Shown here: piece by piece, positions 18,899-27,405 of the stretch
Position numbering within the stretch: position 1 is the first letter of the stretch
Layout: each line of letters begins with the position of its first letter
DNA from: JANXZS01 sp963797255
GTDB taxonomy: Bacteria; Acidobacteriota; Terriglobia; Terriglobales; Acidobacteriaceae
Length of the DNA stretch: 64,000 nucleotides
Reading direction: 5' to 3'
Assembly: GCA_963797255.1 (NCBI GenBank)
Contig: CAWCOV010000012.1
Span: 124,001-188,000, forward strand
Position numbers and translations under genes: made by a program
The notes under the pieces: generated by a model
Databases searched by the model: none
What the model saw: the letters and a program-made list of their open reading frames with translations, nothing else
What the model was told of the DNA's origin: nothing

Positions 18899-20553
18899 CG
18901 AATGCTCGGCAGGTCGAGTCCCCTTTGTCTGGCTATCGCTTTTGCGAGTTCATAACCTGCGTCAGCATGGCGCATAACCCCGGTGGCGGGATCGTTGGTC
19001 AGGCACATCTTCAGGCGCTCATCTGCTTCATCGCTCCCGTCGGCTACGGCGACCAGTCCTGCATGCTGGCTATAGCCCATACCTACGCCTCCGCCATGAT
19101 GGAAACTCATCCACGCCGCGCCGCTCGCGATACCGGTCGCGAAATTGAGGAGAGCCCAGTCTGACACTGCGTCTGAACCATCCAGCATCGCTTCTGTTTC
19201 GCGGAACGGACTGGCAACAGAACCGGCGTCCAGATGATCGCGCCCAATCACAATCGGGGCATTCAATCTCCCATCTCGCACCATCTGGTTAAAGAGTAAT
19301 CCCGCCTGATCGCGCTCTCTGTATCCCAACCAGCAAATCCTGGCCGGCAACCCTTGAAACGCAATCTGGGAGGAGGCGAAGCCCAGCCACTCATGCAATC
19401 GCTTGTCGTCAGGAAATAGCTGCAACAGAGCCGCATCCGTTGCCGCAATGTCTGCCGGATCCCCTGACAATGCTACCCAGCGAAAGGGTCCGCGCCCTTC
19501 GCAAAACGAATCTCGAATGAATGCCGGCACAAATCCCGGATAGGAAAACGCGTCACTCACTCCAGCCTGCTTCGCCTGGGTACGTAGATTGTTGCCATAA
19601 TCAAAGGCAACGGCGCCGCGTCTCTGCATTTCGAGGATTGCCTGCACGTGTTCTGCAATCGAAGCCTGCACACGCCGAGTGTACTCTTCGGGATTCTGCG
19701 TTCGCAGTGCGCTTAAATCCTCATCGGCTCTGGCAATTGGAATATACCCCCACATTGGATCGTGCGCGCTCGTCTGATCTGTAACAATATCTGGCGCAAA
19801 TCCTATCAGCACCATGCGCGGCAAAATCTCTGCCGCATTCCCGAGCAATCCAATCGACATCGCCTCATGCGCTTTTTGTGCATTGGTTGCCAATCGTATC
19901 GCCTGTTCAAGCGAATCCGTTGCCTTGTCGAGGTAACGCGTCTCAAGCCTGCGCTGGATGCGAGTCTGGTCCACCTCGACGCAGATGCTTACACCGCCTG
20001 CCAGCTTTACGGCAAGGGGTTGAGCGCCACCCATCCCGCCCAGGCCCGCTGTCACTGTAATTGTGCCCGATAGCGTGTCGTTAAAATAACGCTTTGCCGC
20101 ACCGCGAAATGTCTCGTAAGTACCCTGCAAAATCCCCTGCGTCCCAATGTAGATCCATGAGCCCGCAGTCATCTGCCCATACATCATCAGCCCAGCAGCA
20201 TCCAGTTTGTCGAACTCTTCCCAGTTCGCCCATCTCGGCACGAGGTTCGAATTCGCAATCAGAACTCGCGGTGCAAGCCGGTGAGTGTTCAACACCGCTA
20301 CTGCTTTTCCTGATTGCACCAGGAGTGTCTGGTTGTTCTCCAGCCGGTCCAGCGTTTCGATTATGGTGTGATAGCACTCCCAGTTGCGCGCCGCCTTACC
20401 TCGGCCGCCATACACAATCAACTGCTCGGGCTTCTCCGCCACTTCCGGATCGAGATTGTTCATCAGCATCCGCTTGGCTGCTTCCTGAATCCATCCCCTG
20501 GCCGTCAAAGTGTTGCCACGCGGTGCGCGGATCGGAGTATAAGTCTCACTCAT
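18895..20553 (-). CDS. hutU: Urocanate hydratase
   Basis: Second enzyme of histidine degradation: adds water to urocanate using tightly bound NAD as an electrophile. The product is 552 residues, the usual length, with YGGRGKAARNWE, the NAD-binding GLGGMGGAQP and the C-terminal HHGGGVGMGYSQHAG motif. The ORF extends upstream, but ATG 20553 (MSETYTPIRAPRG) overlaps the hutH stop by four bases like the other junctions here, and gives the family's normal N-terminus. Confidence 0.97.
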   Translation of the reverse strand: MSETYTPIRAPRGNTLTARGWIQEAAKRMLMNNLDPEVAEKPEQLIVYGGRGKAARNWECYHTIIETLDRLENNQTLLVQSGKAVAVLNTHRLAPRVLIANSNLVPRWANWEEFDKLDAAGLMMYGQMTAGSWIYIGTQGILQGTYETFRGAAKRYFNDTLSGTITVTAGLGGMGGAQPLAVKLAGGVSICVEVDQTRIQRRLETRYLDKATDSLEQAIRLATNAQKAHEAMSIGLLGNAAEILPRMVLIGFAPDIVTDQTSAHDPMWGYIPIARADEDLSALRTQNPEEYTRRVQASIAEHVQAILEMQRRGAVAFDYGNNLRTQAKQAGVSDAFSYPGFVPAFIRDSFCEGRGPFRWVALSGDPADIAATDAALLQLFPDDKRLHEWLGFASSQIAFQGLPARICWLGYRERDQAGLLFNQMVRDGRLNAPIVIGRDHLDAGSVASPFRETEAMLDGSDAVSDWALLNFATGIASGAAWMSFHHGGGVGMGYSQHAGLVAVADGSDEADERLKMCLTNDPATGVMRHADAGYELAKAIARQRGLDLPSIR

Positions 20554-22070
20554 CGAGCCATCTCCACCGCGGTAGATGCTTCTATTGATCGCAGATCTGT
20601 GTCTGCAAGAAATTTCGCGGACTCTTCCATCCAGACCGACAGCACACAATCATCTTTCCACGCCGGAACCTGTAGGCGGAACAGCCTCTTCGCTTCTTCC
20701 AGCGCCGGAGTGCTGGTATCGCCGCGCAAATCCAGTGCCCGAGTCGCCGTAAGCAATTCAATCGCGACAACCATGCGCGCGTGTGCCACAGACTGCTGCA
20801 ACTTCAGAGCAGCGGTCATGCCCATGCTTACAAAGTCTTCCTGGTTGCCGCTGGTTGGAATAGATCCGGTCGAAGCCGGGCTGGCCAGCACGCGCATTTC
20901 GGCAACCAGTGCGGCCGCCGTCACTTGTGCCATCATCAGCCCCGACTCCAGACCTGCGGCAGAAGCAAGAAACGGAGGCAGCCCTTCATTCAATGTGGGA
21001 TTGAGCAGCCGCTCCGTTCGACGTTCTGAAATTCCGGCAATCTGGCATATGGCGATCGCGAGGTAATCCAACGCCAGGGCAAGGGGTGCACCGTGGAAAT
21101 TACCTCCCGAGACGATTGCGTCTTCGAAGACTAGCGGATTATCGGTGGCACTGTTCAACTCAACGGAAAATACTCTCTTGGCTTCGACAAGCGTGTCCCA
21201 TGCCGCGCCGTGCACCTGCGGAATGCAGCGAAGGCAATAGGCATCCTGGATGCGGCTTCCCTCTCCCTGCGTCCTTGGTATTCTGCTCCCATTCAGCAGC
21301 CCCGCGAGATGCTTCGCACTCAAAACCTGTCCAGGATGTGGCCTTGCCTCATGCAGTCGCGGATCGAGCGCCGCCGCCGTGCCACGGAGTGCTTCCATCG
21401 TCAGTGCCGCAGTCGTTTGCGCCGCATAAAACAATCTCTCAAGCGCGGCGAGTTGCAGGCACCCGATCGAGAGCATTGCCTGCGTTCCGTTCAGCAGGGA
21501 AATGCCTTCTTTGCCGAGAAGCTTCAACGGAGTTAGCCCGGCACGCTCCAGGCATTTTCCGCCCGGTAACGTCTCGCCACCGTACTGTGCGTAGCCTTCT
21601 CCAATCAGGACGAGCGCCATGTGCGCTAACGGTGCGAGGTCGCCGCTTGCTCCCACGCTCCCACGTGACGGAATCACCGGGGTGATGCCGTGATTGAGGA
21701 GATCGCAAATGCGCTCTGCGATAACCGGGCGAATTCCTGAAAGTCCCTTCGCCAGAACATTGGCGCGGATCAACATCATGCCCCGAACAACTTCCTTAGG
21801 TAGCGGCTCGCCTACCCCGCAGCAATGGGAGCGCACCAGGTTCACCTGCATCTGTTCGAGTTCGGCCTCGTTCAGCCGGATGTTGGCGAGCAGCCCGACA
21901 CCGGTATTGAGAGCGTAAACAGGCTTTGACCCACACATCGCGTCCTCTACCCGGGCACGGGACGCGCGCATCCGTGATACGGCGAAGGACGAAATTCTCA
22001 CTGGTTCCGCGTGCTCGGCTACAGCCACCACATCATCAATTGTCAGGCTTGACCCATCAAGAACAATCAT
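20550..22070 (-). CDS. hutH: Histidine ammonia-lyase
   Basis: First enzyme of histidine degradation, removing ammonia from L-histidine to give urocanate. The 506-residue product contains the Ala-Ser-Gly triad (SVGASGDLAPLAHM) that cyclises to the MIO electrophile, the family YALNTGVG loop and NPLVF, GNFHGAPLA, SIPTSGNQED. It is the first gene of the operon; its start lies 138 bases from the divergent Lrp-type regulator. Tyrosine ammonia-lyases share the MIO fold, but the hut neighbours settle the assignment. Confidence 0.97.
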   Translation of the reverse strand: MIVLDGSSLTIDDVVAVAEHAEPVRISSFAVSRMRASRARVEDAMCGSKPVYALNTGVGLLANIRLNEAELEQMQVNLVRSHCCGVGEPLPKEVVRGMMLIRANVLAKGLSGIRPVIAERICDLLNHGITPVIPSRGSVGASGDLAPLAHMALVLIGEGYAQYGGETLPGGKCLERAGLTPLKLLGKEGISLLNGTQAMLSIGCLQLAALERLFYAAQTTAALTMEALRGTAAALDPRLHEARPHPGQVLSAKHLAGLLNGSRIPRTQGEGSRIQDAYCLRCIPQVHGAAWDTLVEAKRVFSVELNSATDNPLVFEDAIVSGGNFHGAPLALALDYLAIAICQIAGISERRTERLLNPTLNEGLPPFLASAAGLESGLMMAQVTAAALVAEMRVLASPASTGSIPTSGNQEDFVSMGMTAALKLQQSVAHARMVVAIELLTATRALDLRGDTSTPALEEAKRLFRLQVPAWKDDCVLSVWMEESAKFLADTDLRSIEASTAVEMAR

Positions 22071-22118
22071 GGATCGATGCTAGTGAGCAGAAGTGAGAAT
22101 GAGAATGTAGTTTGAGGG

Positions 22119-22149
22119 GTATTATGTGCAAAAAACGATTGATTCAATC
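22119..22149 (-). promoter_or_regulatory. hut operon promoter with overlapping palindromic operator
   Basis: On the minus strand, TTGAAT (22147-22142) and TAATAC (22124-22119) are exactly 17 bases apart and point into hutH. The -35 box lies inside a perfect 13-base palindrome GATTGATTCAATC (22137-22149, arms of six around one base). It sits between hutH and the divergent Lrp/AsnC regulator gene, the usual place for its operator. Prediction from pattern only. Confidence 0.55.
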
Positions 22150-22208
22150 ATCAAGCTTATTTCTTGCCGCATAATGGATGGCGTATCAGCGTTTAGGAGA
22201 GATAATCA

Positions 22209-22673
22209 ATGCTCGACGCAGTCATGTTGGATTCCATAGGTAGGAAGATCCTCCTGGAACTCGCGTCGGACGCGCGGATTCCGTTTGCAGAATTGGGCCG
22301 AAGGGTGGGTCTGTCGCCTTCCGCCGCCGCCGAAAGGGTCCGCCAGTTGGAGAGTGTTGGCTTGATCAAGGGATACCGCGCGGAGATCGATCTCGCGGCC
22401 CTCGGCTTTCCCATTACCGCCTTCGTGCGCCTGACGTGCGATGGCACTCGTTATCGTCCGTTTCTGAAATTCCTGCAAACGCTGGATGCCGTGCAGGAGT
22501 GTTATCACCTCACGGGCGGAGATGCCTTCCTGCTCAAGGTCATGCTGCCTTCCGTCAGCCAGCTTGAAGAGCTCATCGAACGCATTCTGCCCTATGGAAC
22601 TCCCACCACCAGCATGGTCCTCTCCACCCCGCTCAAACGGAATGAAAATGCTCACCTTCTGCAGAGCCTCTAG
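22209..22673 (+). CDS. Lrp/AsnC family transcriptional regulator, likely controlling hut
   Basis: The 154-residue product has an N-terminal winged helix-turn-helix (ARIPFAELGRRVGLSPSAAAERVRQLE, residues about 18-45) followed by a RAM (ACT-like) ligand domain with GGDAFLLKV. Proteins of this family bind an amino acid and work as octamers. It starts at ATG 22209 after a clear AGGAG. It is divergent from hutH and shares its promoter region, so histidine or urocanate sensing is a reasonable inference. Classical hut repressors are GntR-type HutC, so this would be an alternative control system. Confidence 0.88.
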   Translation: MLDAVMLDSIGRKILLELASDARIPFAELGRRVGLSPSAAAERVRQLESVGLIKGYRAEIDLAALGFPITAFVRLTCDGTRYRPFLKFLQTLDAVQECYHLTGGDAFLLKVMLPSVSQLEELIERILPYGTPTTSMVLSTPLKRNENAHLLQSL

Positions 22674-22723
22674 CCGCTGGTCTCGCGATCCAGTGCCAAC
22701 TTCGCTCTCGGTTACCAAAAACA

Positions 22724-22756
22724 GAAAGCCCGCAGGCTTAGGCTGCGGGCTTTCTT
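22724..22756. terminator. Bidirectional terminator between lrp-type gene and frr
   Basis: A 12-bp perfect stem (22724-22735 and 22743-22754) with a seven-base loop sits between two convergent genes. Its outer GAAA/TTTC bases provide short T runs in both directions, though the T tract is brief. Confidence 0.75.
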
Positions 22757-22774
22757 CCCCAATTTAATGAATGG

Positions 22775-23362
22775 TCAGATCTGCATTACTTCCACTTCCT
22801 TCTTCTTGCACATCTCTTCGATCCGCTTGATCTCATCGTCCGTGAGCTTTTGAATCTCTTCCAGGGAGCGCTTCTCTTCATCTGCAGAAATGGCCTTGTC
22901 TTTCGCCGCCTTCTTGATGGCGTCGTTGCCGTCGCGACGCAAGTTGCGCAGTACAGTGCGGTGTTCTTCCAGAACCTTGTTCAGGTGTTTCACCACCTCA
23001 CGCCGTCTCTCCTCTGTCATCGGTGGTACGGGCACCCGCACAAGTTTTCCGTCGTTTTGTGGATTGAATCCAAGATCCGAGGTCCGCAATGCCTTTTCAA
23101 TATCGACAATTACGCTAGGGTCAAATGGCTGTATCAAAATGAGATTCGGATCCGGCGTCGTAATCTGACCCAACTGGCTGAGCGGCGTGTCAGTGCCGTA
23201 GTAGGAGACCCTCACCTGGTCAAGCATGTGCACCGAGGCGCGGCCCGTGCGAACAGAGGTCAAGCTCGCCTGAAAGCCCTGAACAGCTTTATCCATGCGG
23301 GTCTTGAGATGACTGTACGCTTCCTTGAGAATTGGAATTCCTGCCATTACCGAGACTGCCAT
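22775..23362 (-). CDS. frr: Ribosome recycling factor
   Basis: RRF splits the post-termination ribosome together with EF-G. The 195-residue product has the family pattern: an N-terminal helix with QASLTSVRTGRAS, the PLSQLGQI and IQPFDPS segments of the beta domain, and a C-terminal helical hairpin (PPMTEERRREVVKHL...). ATG 23362 has AGGAAG upstream; a second ATG at 23347 would give the more usual short start but has no site. Here frr is not next to pyrH or tsf. Confidence 0.96.
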   Translation of the reverse strand: MAVSVMAGIPILKEAYSHLKTRMDKAVQGFQASLTSVRTGRASVHMLDQVRVSYYGTDTPLSQLGQITTPDPNLILIQPFDPSVIVDIEKALRTSDLGFNPQNDGKLVRVPVPPMTEERRREVVKHLNKVLEEHRTVLRNLRRDGNDAIKKAAKDKAISADEEKRSLEEIQKLTDDEIKRIEEMCKKKEVEVMQI

Positions 23363-23464
23363 GGTTGTCTTCTTCCTTGATTACGGTATTTCAAACTCAA
23401 CATCTTACAATTTGCCGCCATGTTGCGGCCAAACCTTTCTTGGTCGGCATTTCTGCCAGTCTTT

Positions 23465-24370
23465 CTATGCCAGCATAGTAAGCCCGGTTGAAACCGCCTG
23501 CTCGTGCGCATGATAGGACGAACGTACCAGAGGACCGGATTCTACGTGTGCAAACCCCATCTTTTTCGCTTCATCGCGTAGAGAAACAAACTCCTCCGGC
23601 TGATAATAGCGCGTCATCGGAAGGTGATCCTTGGAAGGGCGCAGGTATTGTCCAATCGTTAAAATGTCGGTTCCCACCGCGGCTAGATCGCGGAAAACCT
23701 CCAGCAACTCCCCCGTTTCTTCGCCAATGCCGACCATCACTCCGGTCTTGGTCACGATCTTCGGATCGATTTCCTTCGCATACTCAAGTAGGCGCAGCGT
23801 CCTCTCGTAGCGTGCGCCGGAGCGTACCGCACGGTAGAGTCTCGGGACCGTCTCCGTATTGTGATTCAGCACTTCAGGACGCGCTTCCACCACGATTCGG
23901 ATGGCCTCTTCCATTCCCTGGAAATCAGGAATCAGAACCTCCGCCCGGCAACCAGGAGCTTGCAAGCGGATCTCTTCAATCACCATCGCGAAGGCGCGCG
24001 CTCCACCGACGATATCGTCGTCCCGATTCACGCTCGTAATCACGGCATGTTTCAGTTGCAACTTGGATACTGCTTCAGCCACTCGTCGCGGCTCATCAAA
24101 ATCAATCGGTTCAGGGCGTCCCTTCGGGACCGCACAGAATCCGCAACGGCGTGTGCACAGGTTTCCCAGCATCATGAACGTGGCCGTTCGATGGTTCCAG
24201 CACTCACCCATGTTCGGGCAGTGCGCCGATTCGCATACCGTATGCAGATTCAGACTGCGAGCCAGCTTTTTCAAGTCGTGGTAATTCTCGCCAGAGGGAG
24301 CGCGAGCCTTCAGCCATTCGGGCTTTGGCGCGGGGGGCTTTCGGGCGGTTTCGATCTGGATCAAATCCAT
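23465..24370 (-). CDS. lipA: Lipoyl synthase
   Basis: LipA is a radical SAM enzyme that inserts two sulfurs into protein-bound octanoyl groups. The 301-residue product has both cluster motifs: the auxiliary CESAHCPNMGEC and the radical SAM CTRRCGFC. The terminal serine ligand lies in GPLVRSSYHA. The frame is open for 110 more codons upstream, but that stretch is the reverse of the preceding gene's coding frame; ATG 24370 (MDLIQIETARK) gives the normal length. No lipB is in the window. Confidence 0.96.
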   Translation of the reverse strand: MDLIQIETARKPPAPKPEWLKARAPSGENYHDLKKLARSLNLHTVCESAHCPNMGECWNHRTATFMMLGNLCTRRCGFCAVPKGRPEPIDFDEPRRVAEAVSKLQLKHAVITSVNRDDDIVGGARAFAMVIEEIRLQAPGCRAEVLIPDFQGMEEAIRIVVEARPEVLNHNTETVPRLYRAVRSGARYERTLRLLEYAKEIDPKIVTKTGVMVGIGEETGELLEVFRDLAAVGTDILTIGQYLRPSKDHLPMTRYYQPEEFVSLRDEAKKMGFAHVESGPLVRSSYHAHEQAVSTGLTMLA

Positions 24371-24414
24371 TGAGCGTGTACCAGCGTCTATTGTATCGCT
24401 AGCGTGCCACCGAA

Positions 24415-24774
24415 TCAGCGTAGACGGCTCAGCACTTCCGGTCGAACGAGATACAGAAAAAAGACCAGGTTCACCACCGCCAGCACCGCGGTTTGCAGTT
24501 GATGAAAACGAAAAATGCTGTATACGCCGAAGGTCATGGATAGGAAAGCTAATGCCAGGGCGAGAGCCCATCCCCAACGCCGCAACTTTAATAACCCCAG
24601 GCTGCCAATCGCGAACAGGGCGCTCAACACCAGAACTAGAGGTGGAAAATGGTGCAACACCACGCCGAAAGCGCCGATGGCCGACAACGCCATCATCCAC
24701 AACGCAATTCCCGCCAGCCCGGGAAGAAAAGCAGGCTGGTTCGGGTCACCGGTCTGTTCGAGAGGCTCTTTCAT
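24415..24774 (-). CDS. Small membrane protein, hypothetical
   Basis: A 119-residue protein with four hydrophobic segments (roughly residues 20-40, 44-62, 67-85 and 92-110) separated by short loops, the last two loops basic. It starts inside the stop of the cytochrome gene (ATGA overlap), so the pair is translationally coupled; lipA follows after 44 bases. I do not recognise the family. It could anchor or accompany the cytochrome, but that is inference from coupling only. Confidence 0.8.
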   Translation of the reverse strand: MKEPLEQTGDPNQPAFLPGLAGIALWMMALSAIGAFGVVLHHFPPLVLVLSALFAIGSLGLLKLRRWGWALALALAFLSMTFGVYSIFRFHQLQTAVLAVVNLVFFLYLVRPEVLSRLR

Positions 24775-25127
24775 AGCGTGTGCAGGTAAGCCATCAAATC
24801 CGCCAACTGCTGATCGTCGAGGACTTTGGAATATCCCGGCATCATGTTCCTTCCATGCAGAATTACAGCAGACACGCGATCATCGTTCGCCGGAGCGCCC
24901 GAGGGCATATACGGCTGCTTATAGAGTGCCTGCAGTCCCGGGCCGTTCAGCCCGTGGGTCGTATTTGCATAGTGGCATCGAGCGCACTGCGCAACGTAAA
25001 CAGCATGTCCCGCCGATTCCTGCGGTGTCAGTTCACTAAGGGGCTTCGATGGTGGAAGCTTCTTGCATCCTGTCGATAAAGAAAGACAGCTGGCAGCGAC
25101 AACAAGCATAAGTACGGCTCGGCGCAA
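24771..25127 (-). CDS. c-type cytochrome lipoprotein
   Basis: The product is about 118 residues with a signal peptide ending in a lipobox (LSLSTGC), so it is probably lipid-anchored in the periplasm. One heme site CARCH is followed by a distal methionine candidate in NMMPGYSKVLDD, the pattern of small class I cytochromes. The start is likely a TTG at 25127: a perfect AAGGAG lies six bases upstream and the product then opens with RRAVLMLVVAA. An ATG at 25145 would place that site inside the gene. It likely carries electrons to a terminal oxidase not in this window. Confidence 0.87.
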   Translation of the reverse strand: MRRAVLMLVVAASCLSLSTGCKKLPPSKPLSELTPQESAGHAVYVAQCARCHYANTTHGLNGPGLQALYKQPYMPSGAPANDDRVSAVILHGRNMMPGYSKVLDDQQLADLMAYLHTL

Positions 25128-25307
25128 TTGGCACTCCTTGATCATTTCTGGATGTTCGTTGTGGCACATCAAGAATATCCCGGCCGCCTATCCTGTGGGG
25201 CGGACAGACTTAAATTCGGAGCCACAGCCTTTCACTCTCAGGCAGAAATCCATGGACCCGCCCTGCCGACACGGTCGTCTGCCTCCTATCGTTCCAGGCG
25301 TACTAGC

Positions 25308-25682
25308 TCACCCTCGCGAGTACCACCACATCGCCAGCACAAACAATTCGCTCAGCAGAAAGATCGTTCCAAAAATGGATTTGTTGTGCCTGGCTAACCA
25401 CAGCGGCAGGTAGATATCGAAGTTTTCCCGGCGCTCTTCCGTGTAGCGGGCAGCCAGATCTGTGAACGGGCAGCGACCGCGATTTGCCGCCAGAATCGCG
25501 CACTCGAGCAGCACAATGCCGCTGAGGATTGCTGCGGCTCGAAAATTATGCACGGCTCCTTGGAGCGGAATTGCCAGGATACAACCAGCAAAGAATGCCC
25601 ACGCGGCAGTGTGTAGTAGCTTGATTCCGACCAGCGCGTGAGTACGTTTCGGCTCGTTCCTTGCGTCAGCGTCAGTGGCCAT
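25308..25682 (-). CDS. Small membrane protein, hypothetical
   Basis: A 124-residue protein with four hydrophobic segments and the motif NRGRCPFTDLAARYTEER between segments two and three. The CPFT-type motif recurs in small four-helix membrane proteins of unknown role. It starts 18 bases after the stop of the D,D-carboxypeptidase gene on the same strand, so the two may be co-transcribed. No function is assigned. Confidence 0.78.
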   Translation of the reverse strand: MATDADARNEPKRTHALVGIKLLHTAAWAFFAGCILAIPLQGAVHNFRAAAILSGIVLLECAILAANRGRCPFTDLAARYTEERRENFDIYLPLWLARHNKSIFGTIFLLSELFVLAMWWYSRG

Positions 25683-25700
25683 CGGTCCCGCGGTCTTCCT

Positions 25701-27347
25701 TCACTCGCCCAGATAAATCGCCTCGGTGATTTTGTCCAACGTCTTCCGGGCTGCGTCGTTCCCCGGCTCTCGGTGATTGCAGTAGATGGCCACGATAACT
25801 GTGCGTCCACTCGCTGTCGTCAAATATCCGCTCAACGCGTGCACGCCATTCAAAGTTCCTGTCTTGGCGAAGAGTCTTCCCTTCGCGGACGACTGCGTAA
25901 AGCGATTCGCCAGTGTGCCGTCCACACCGGAGACGGGCAGCGTCGCGCGAAATGTAGCGCCCCATGGCTGTTTGGCGGCGTAGACCAACAAAGTAGATGT
26001 CGCGCGCGGGGTGACTTCGTCCTCGGGAGACATTCCAGAACCGTCATAGAAGAAAAAATCGTCCGGAAGAATGCCGGCGTTCACCAGGAACTGGCGAACC
26101 ACACGCGCTCCCTGCACGAATGACCCTTCGCCCGTCTGTGATCGTCCAAGCTGCCGCAACAACAGTTCTGCGTGCAGATTCTCACTCACCTTATTAATCA
26201 TCGCGGCTTCTTCGCTGAGAGGAGGCGATACGTGAATCGCCAGTATCTCCTCTCCCGGCTTCAAGTCCATCGGAAGAGCTGTCGTTCCCATTGCAAGGGG
26301 TTGAAGCGCAACCGGCTTGCGAACTTCCTCGTCGAACATCGCCGTACTCGCGGCCGCCGTGGAGTGAGCGAGAACCGGACCCGGCGCATGGACGCCATGC
26401 CCTTCGAGCGCCGCTCGAAACGCACCCGCCGCATACATGGCGGGCCGTTCTACTGCGAGACCGAGATGTATCGGCTTGCCGCCTGCAGGCGTTGATCCGA
26501 AGAGTCGAACGACCATGCTGCCGGGTTCGCGCTCCACGCCGATTTGTCTCTTCGTGCCCGGGCTCGTTGTCGTCCCCGCAGGGTCCCACTGCGTCGCGTA
26601 ATAGGGAAATCCGTCGCGCCAGTTGCTGGCGATGGGGTCGCCAGCATTCACGCCAGCCTGTAGATCAAGAAACGTAATGTTGTCGTTGAACGTGAGTGCC
26701 GAGACCGGAGCGCCGTATTCCCACTGCAAATCATCCCATCCCCATCCCGTCCCGTACCGTTCATTTACGAAGAAGGAATCGTCTCCGGTAATCGGCCCAT
26801 CCACCTCACGAATTCCATGACGCATTACTTGTGCAACGATATCTTCCAACAAAGTCGTTGCAGGCAAGATGGGCGCGGGGTTACTTTCTGCCTCTTTGGC
26901 GCTTACGTATCTGTATGGATACACGCGAAACGAGAGGCTGGGATCGCCCGTCCCCACTATTCTCAATCCCCCCTTGAGCACTCCCTTGTCGTCCAGCGAG
27001 CCATTTTTGACGACATAGGTCTTGCTCACAAAATCAGGACCGAGAATCGCTAAGGCTGCAGCTGTCGTGAACAACTTGGCGTTTGACGCAGGAGTGAAAT
27101 ATTTCCCTTCGTTCATCGCGAAGAGTGGCTGGCCATCGATCGTTGTGACAGATATCCCCCACTGCGCCCGGCTGACGGCCGGATCGACCAGCAGGGCTTC
27201 GATGCGCAACGCAAGCGCAGTCGGCGAAACCGCATTCGTGGCGAGCGGCTTATGCGGAGGCCGCTGCGCATTCAGCGGGATGGTAATGGTGCAAGCGCCA
27301 ATTAGCAGCAGCGCGGCTAAAGAAATTCTTCTCGAGGAGCAATTCAT
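25701..27347 (-). CDS. dacB: D-alanyl-D-alanine carboxypeptidase/endopeptidase (PBP4 type, S13)
   Basis: A periplasmic low-molecular-weight penicillin-binding protein that trims peptidoglycan peptides. The 548-residue product has a signal peptide (MNCSSRRISLAALLLIG), the SxxK motif in PASNAKLFT, the SxN-type motif in YDGSGMSPED (reading SGM rather than SxN, though SxN may be annotated elsewhere) and KTG in FAKTGTLNG. The long domain between SxxK and the second motif is typical of S13. I chose ATG 27347, preceded by GAGGAGC, over 27368. It is divergent from folP. Confidence 0.92.
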   Translation of the reverse strand: MNCSSRRISLAALLLIGACTITIPLNAQRPPHKPLATNAVSPTALALRIEALLVDPAVSRAQWGISVTTIDGQPLFAMNEGKYFTPASNAKLFTTAAALAILGPDFVSKTYVVKNGSLDDKGVLKGGLRIVGTGDPSLSFRVYPYRYVSAKEAESNPAPILPATTLLEDIVAQVMRHGIREVDGPITGDDSFFVNERYGTGWGWDDLQWEYGAPVSALTFNDNITFLDLQAGVNAGDPIASNWRDGFPYYATQWDPAGTTTSPGTKRQIGVEREPGSMVVRLFGSTPAGGKPIHLGLAVERPAMYAAGAFRAALEGHGVHAPGPVLAHSTAAASTAMFDEEVRKPVALQPLAMGTTALPMDLKPGEEILAIHVSPPLSEEAAMINKVSENLHAELLLRQLGRSQTGEGSFVQGARVVRQFLVNAGILPDDFFFYDGSGMSPEDEVTPRATSTLLVYAAKQPWGATFRATLPVSGVDGTLANRFTQSSAKGRLFAKTGTLNGVHALSGYLTTASGRTVIVAIYCNHREPGNDAARKTLDKITEAIYLGE

Positions 27348-27405
27348 GGCTTGCGCGGAGTGTAGCATCCCGCGCCATCTCGCGAGTCTTTAGAATGTTT
27401 GCAGG

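Noticed and set aside
20314..21066. A 250-codon plus-strand frame across hutU/hutH
   Set aside because: Antisense to two well-supported enzymes and rich in Ser/Arg/Ala without a domain.
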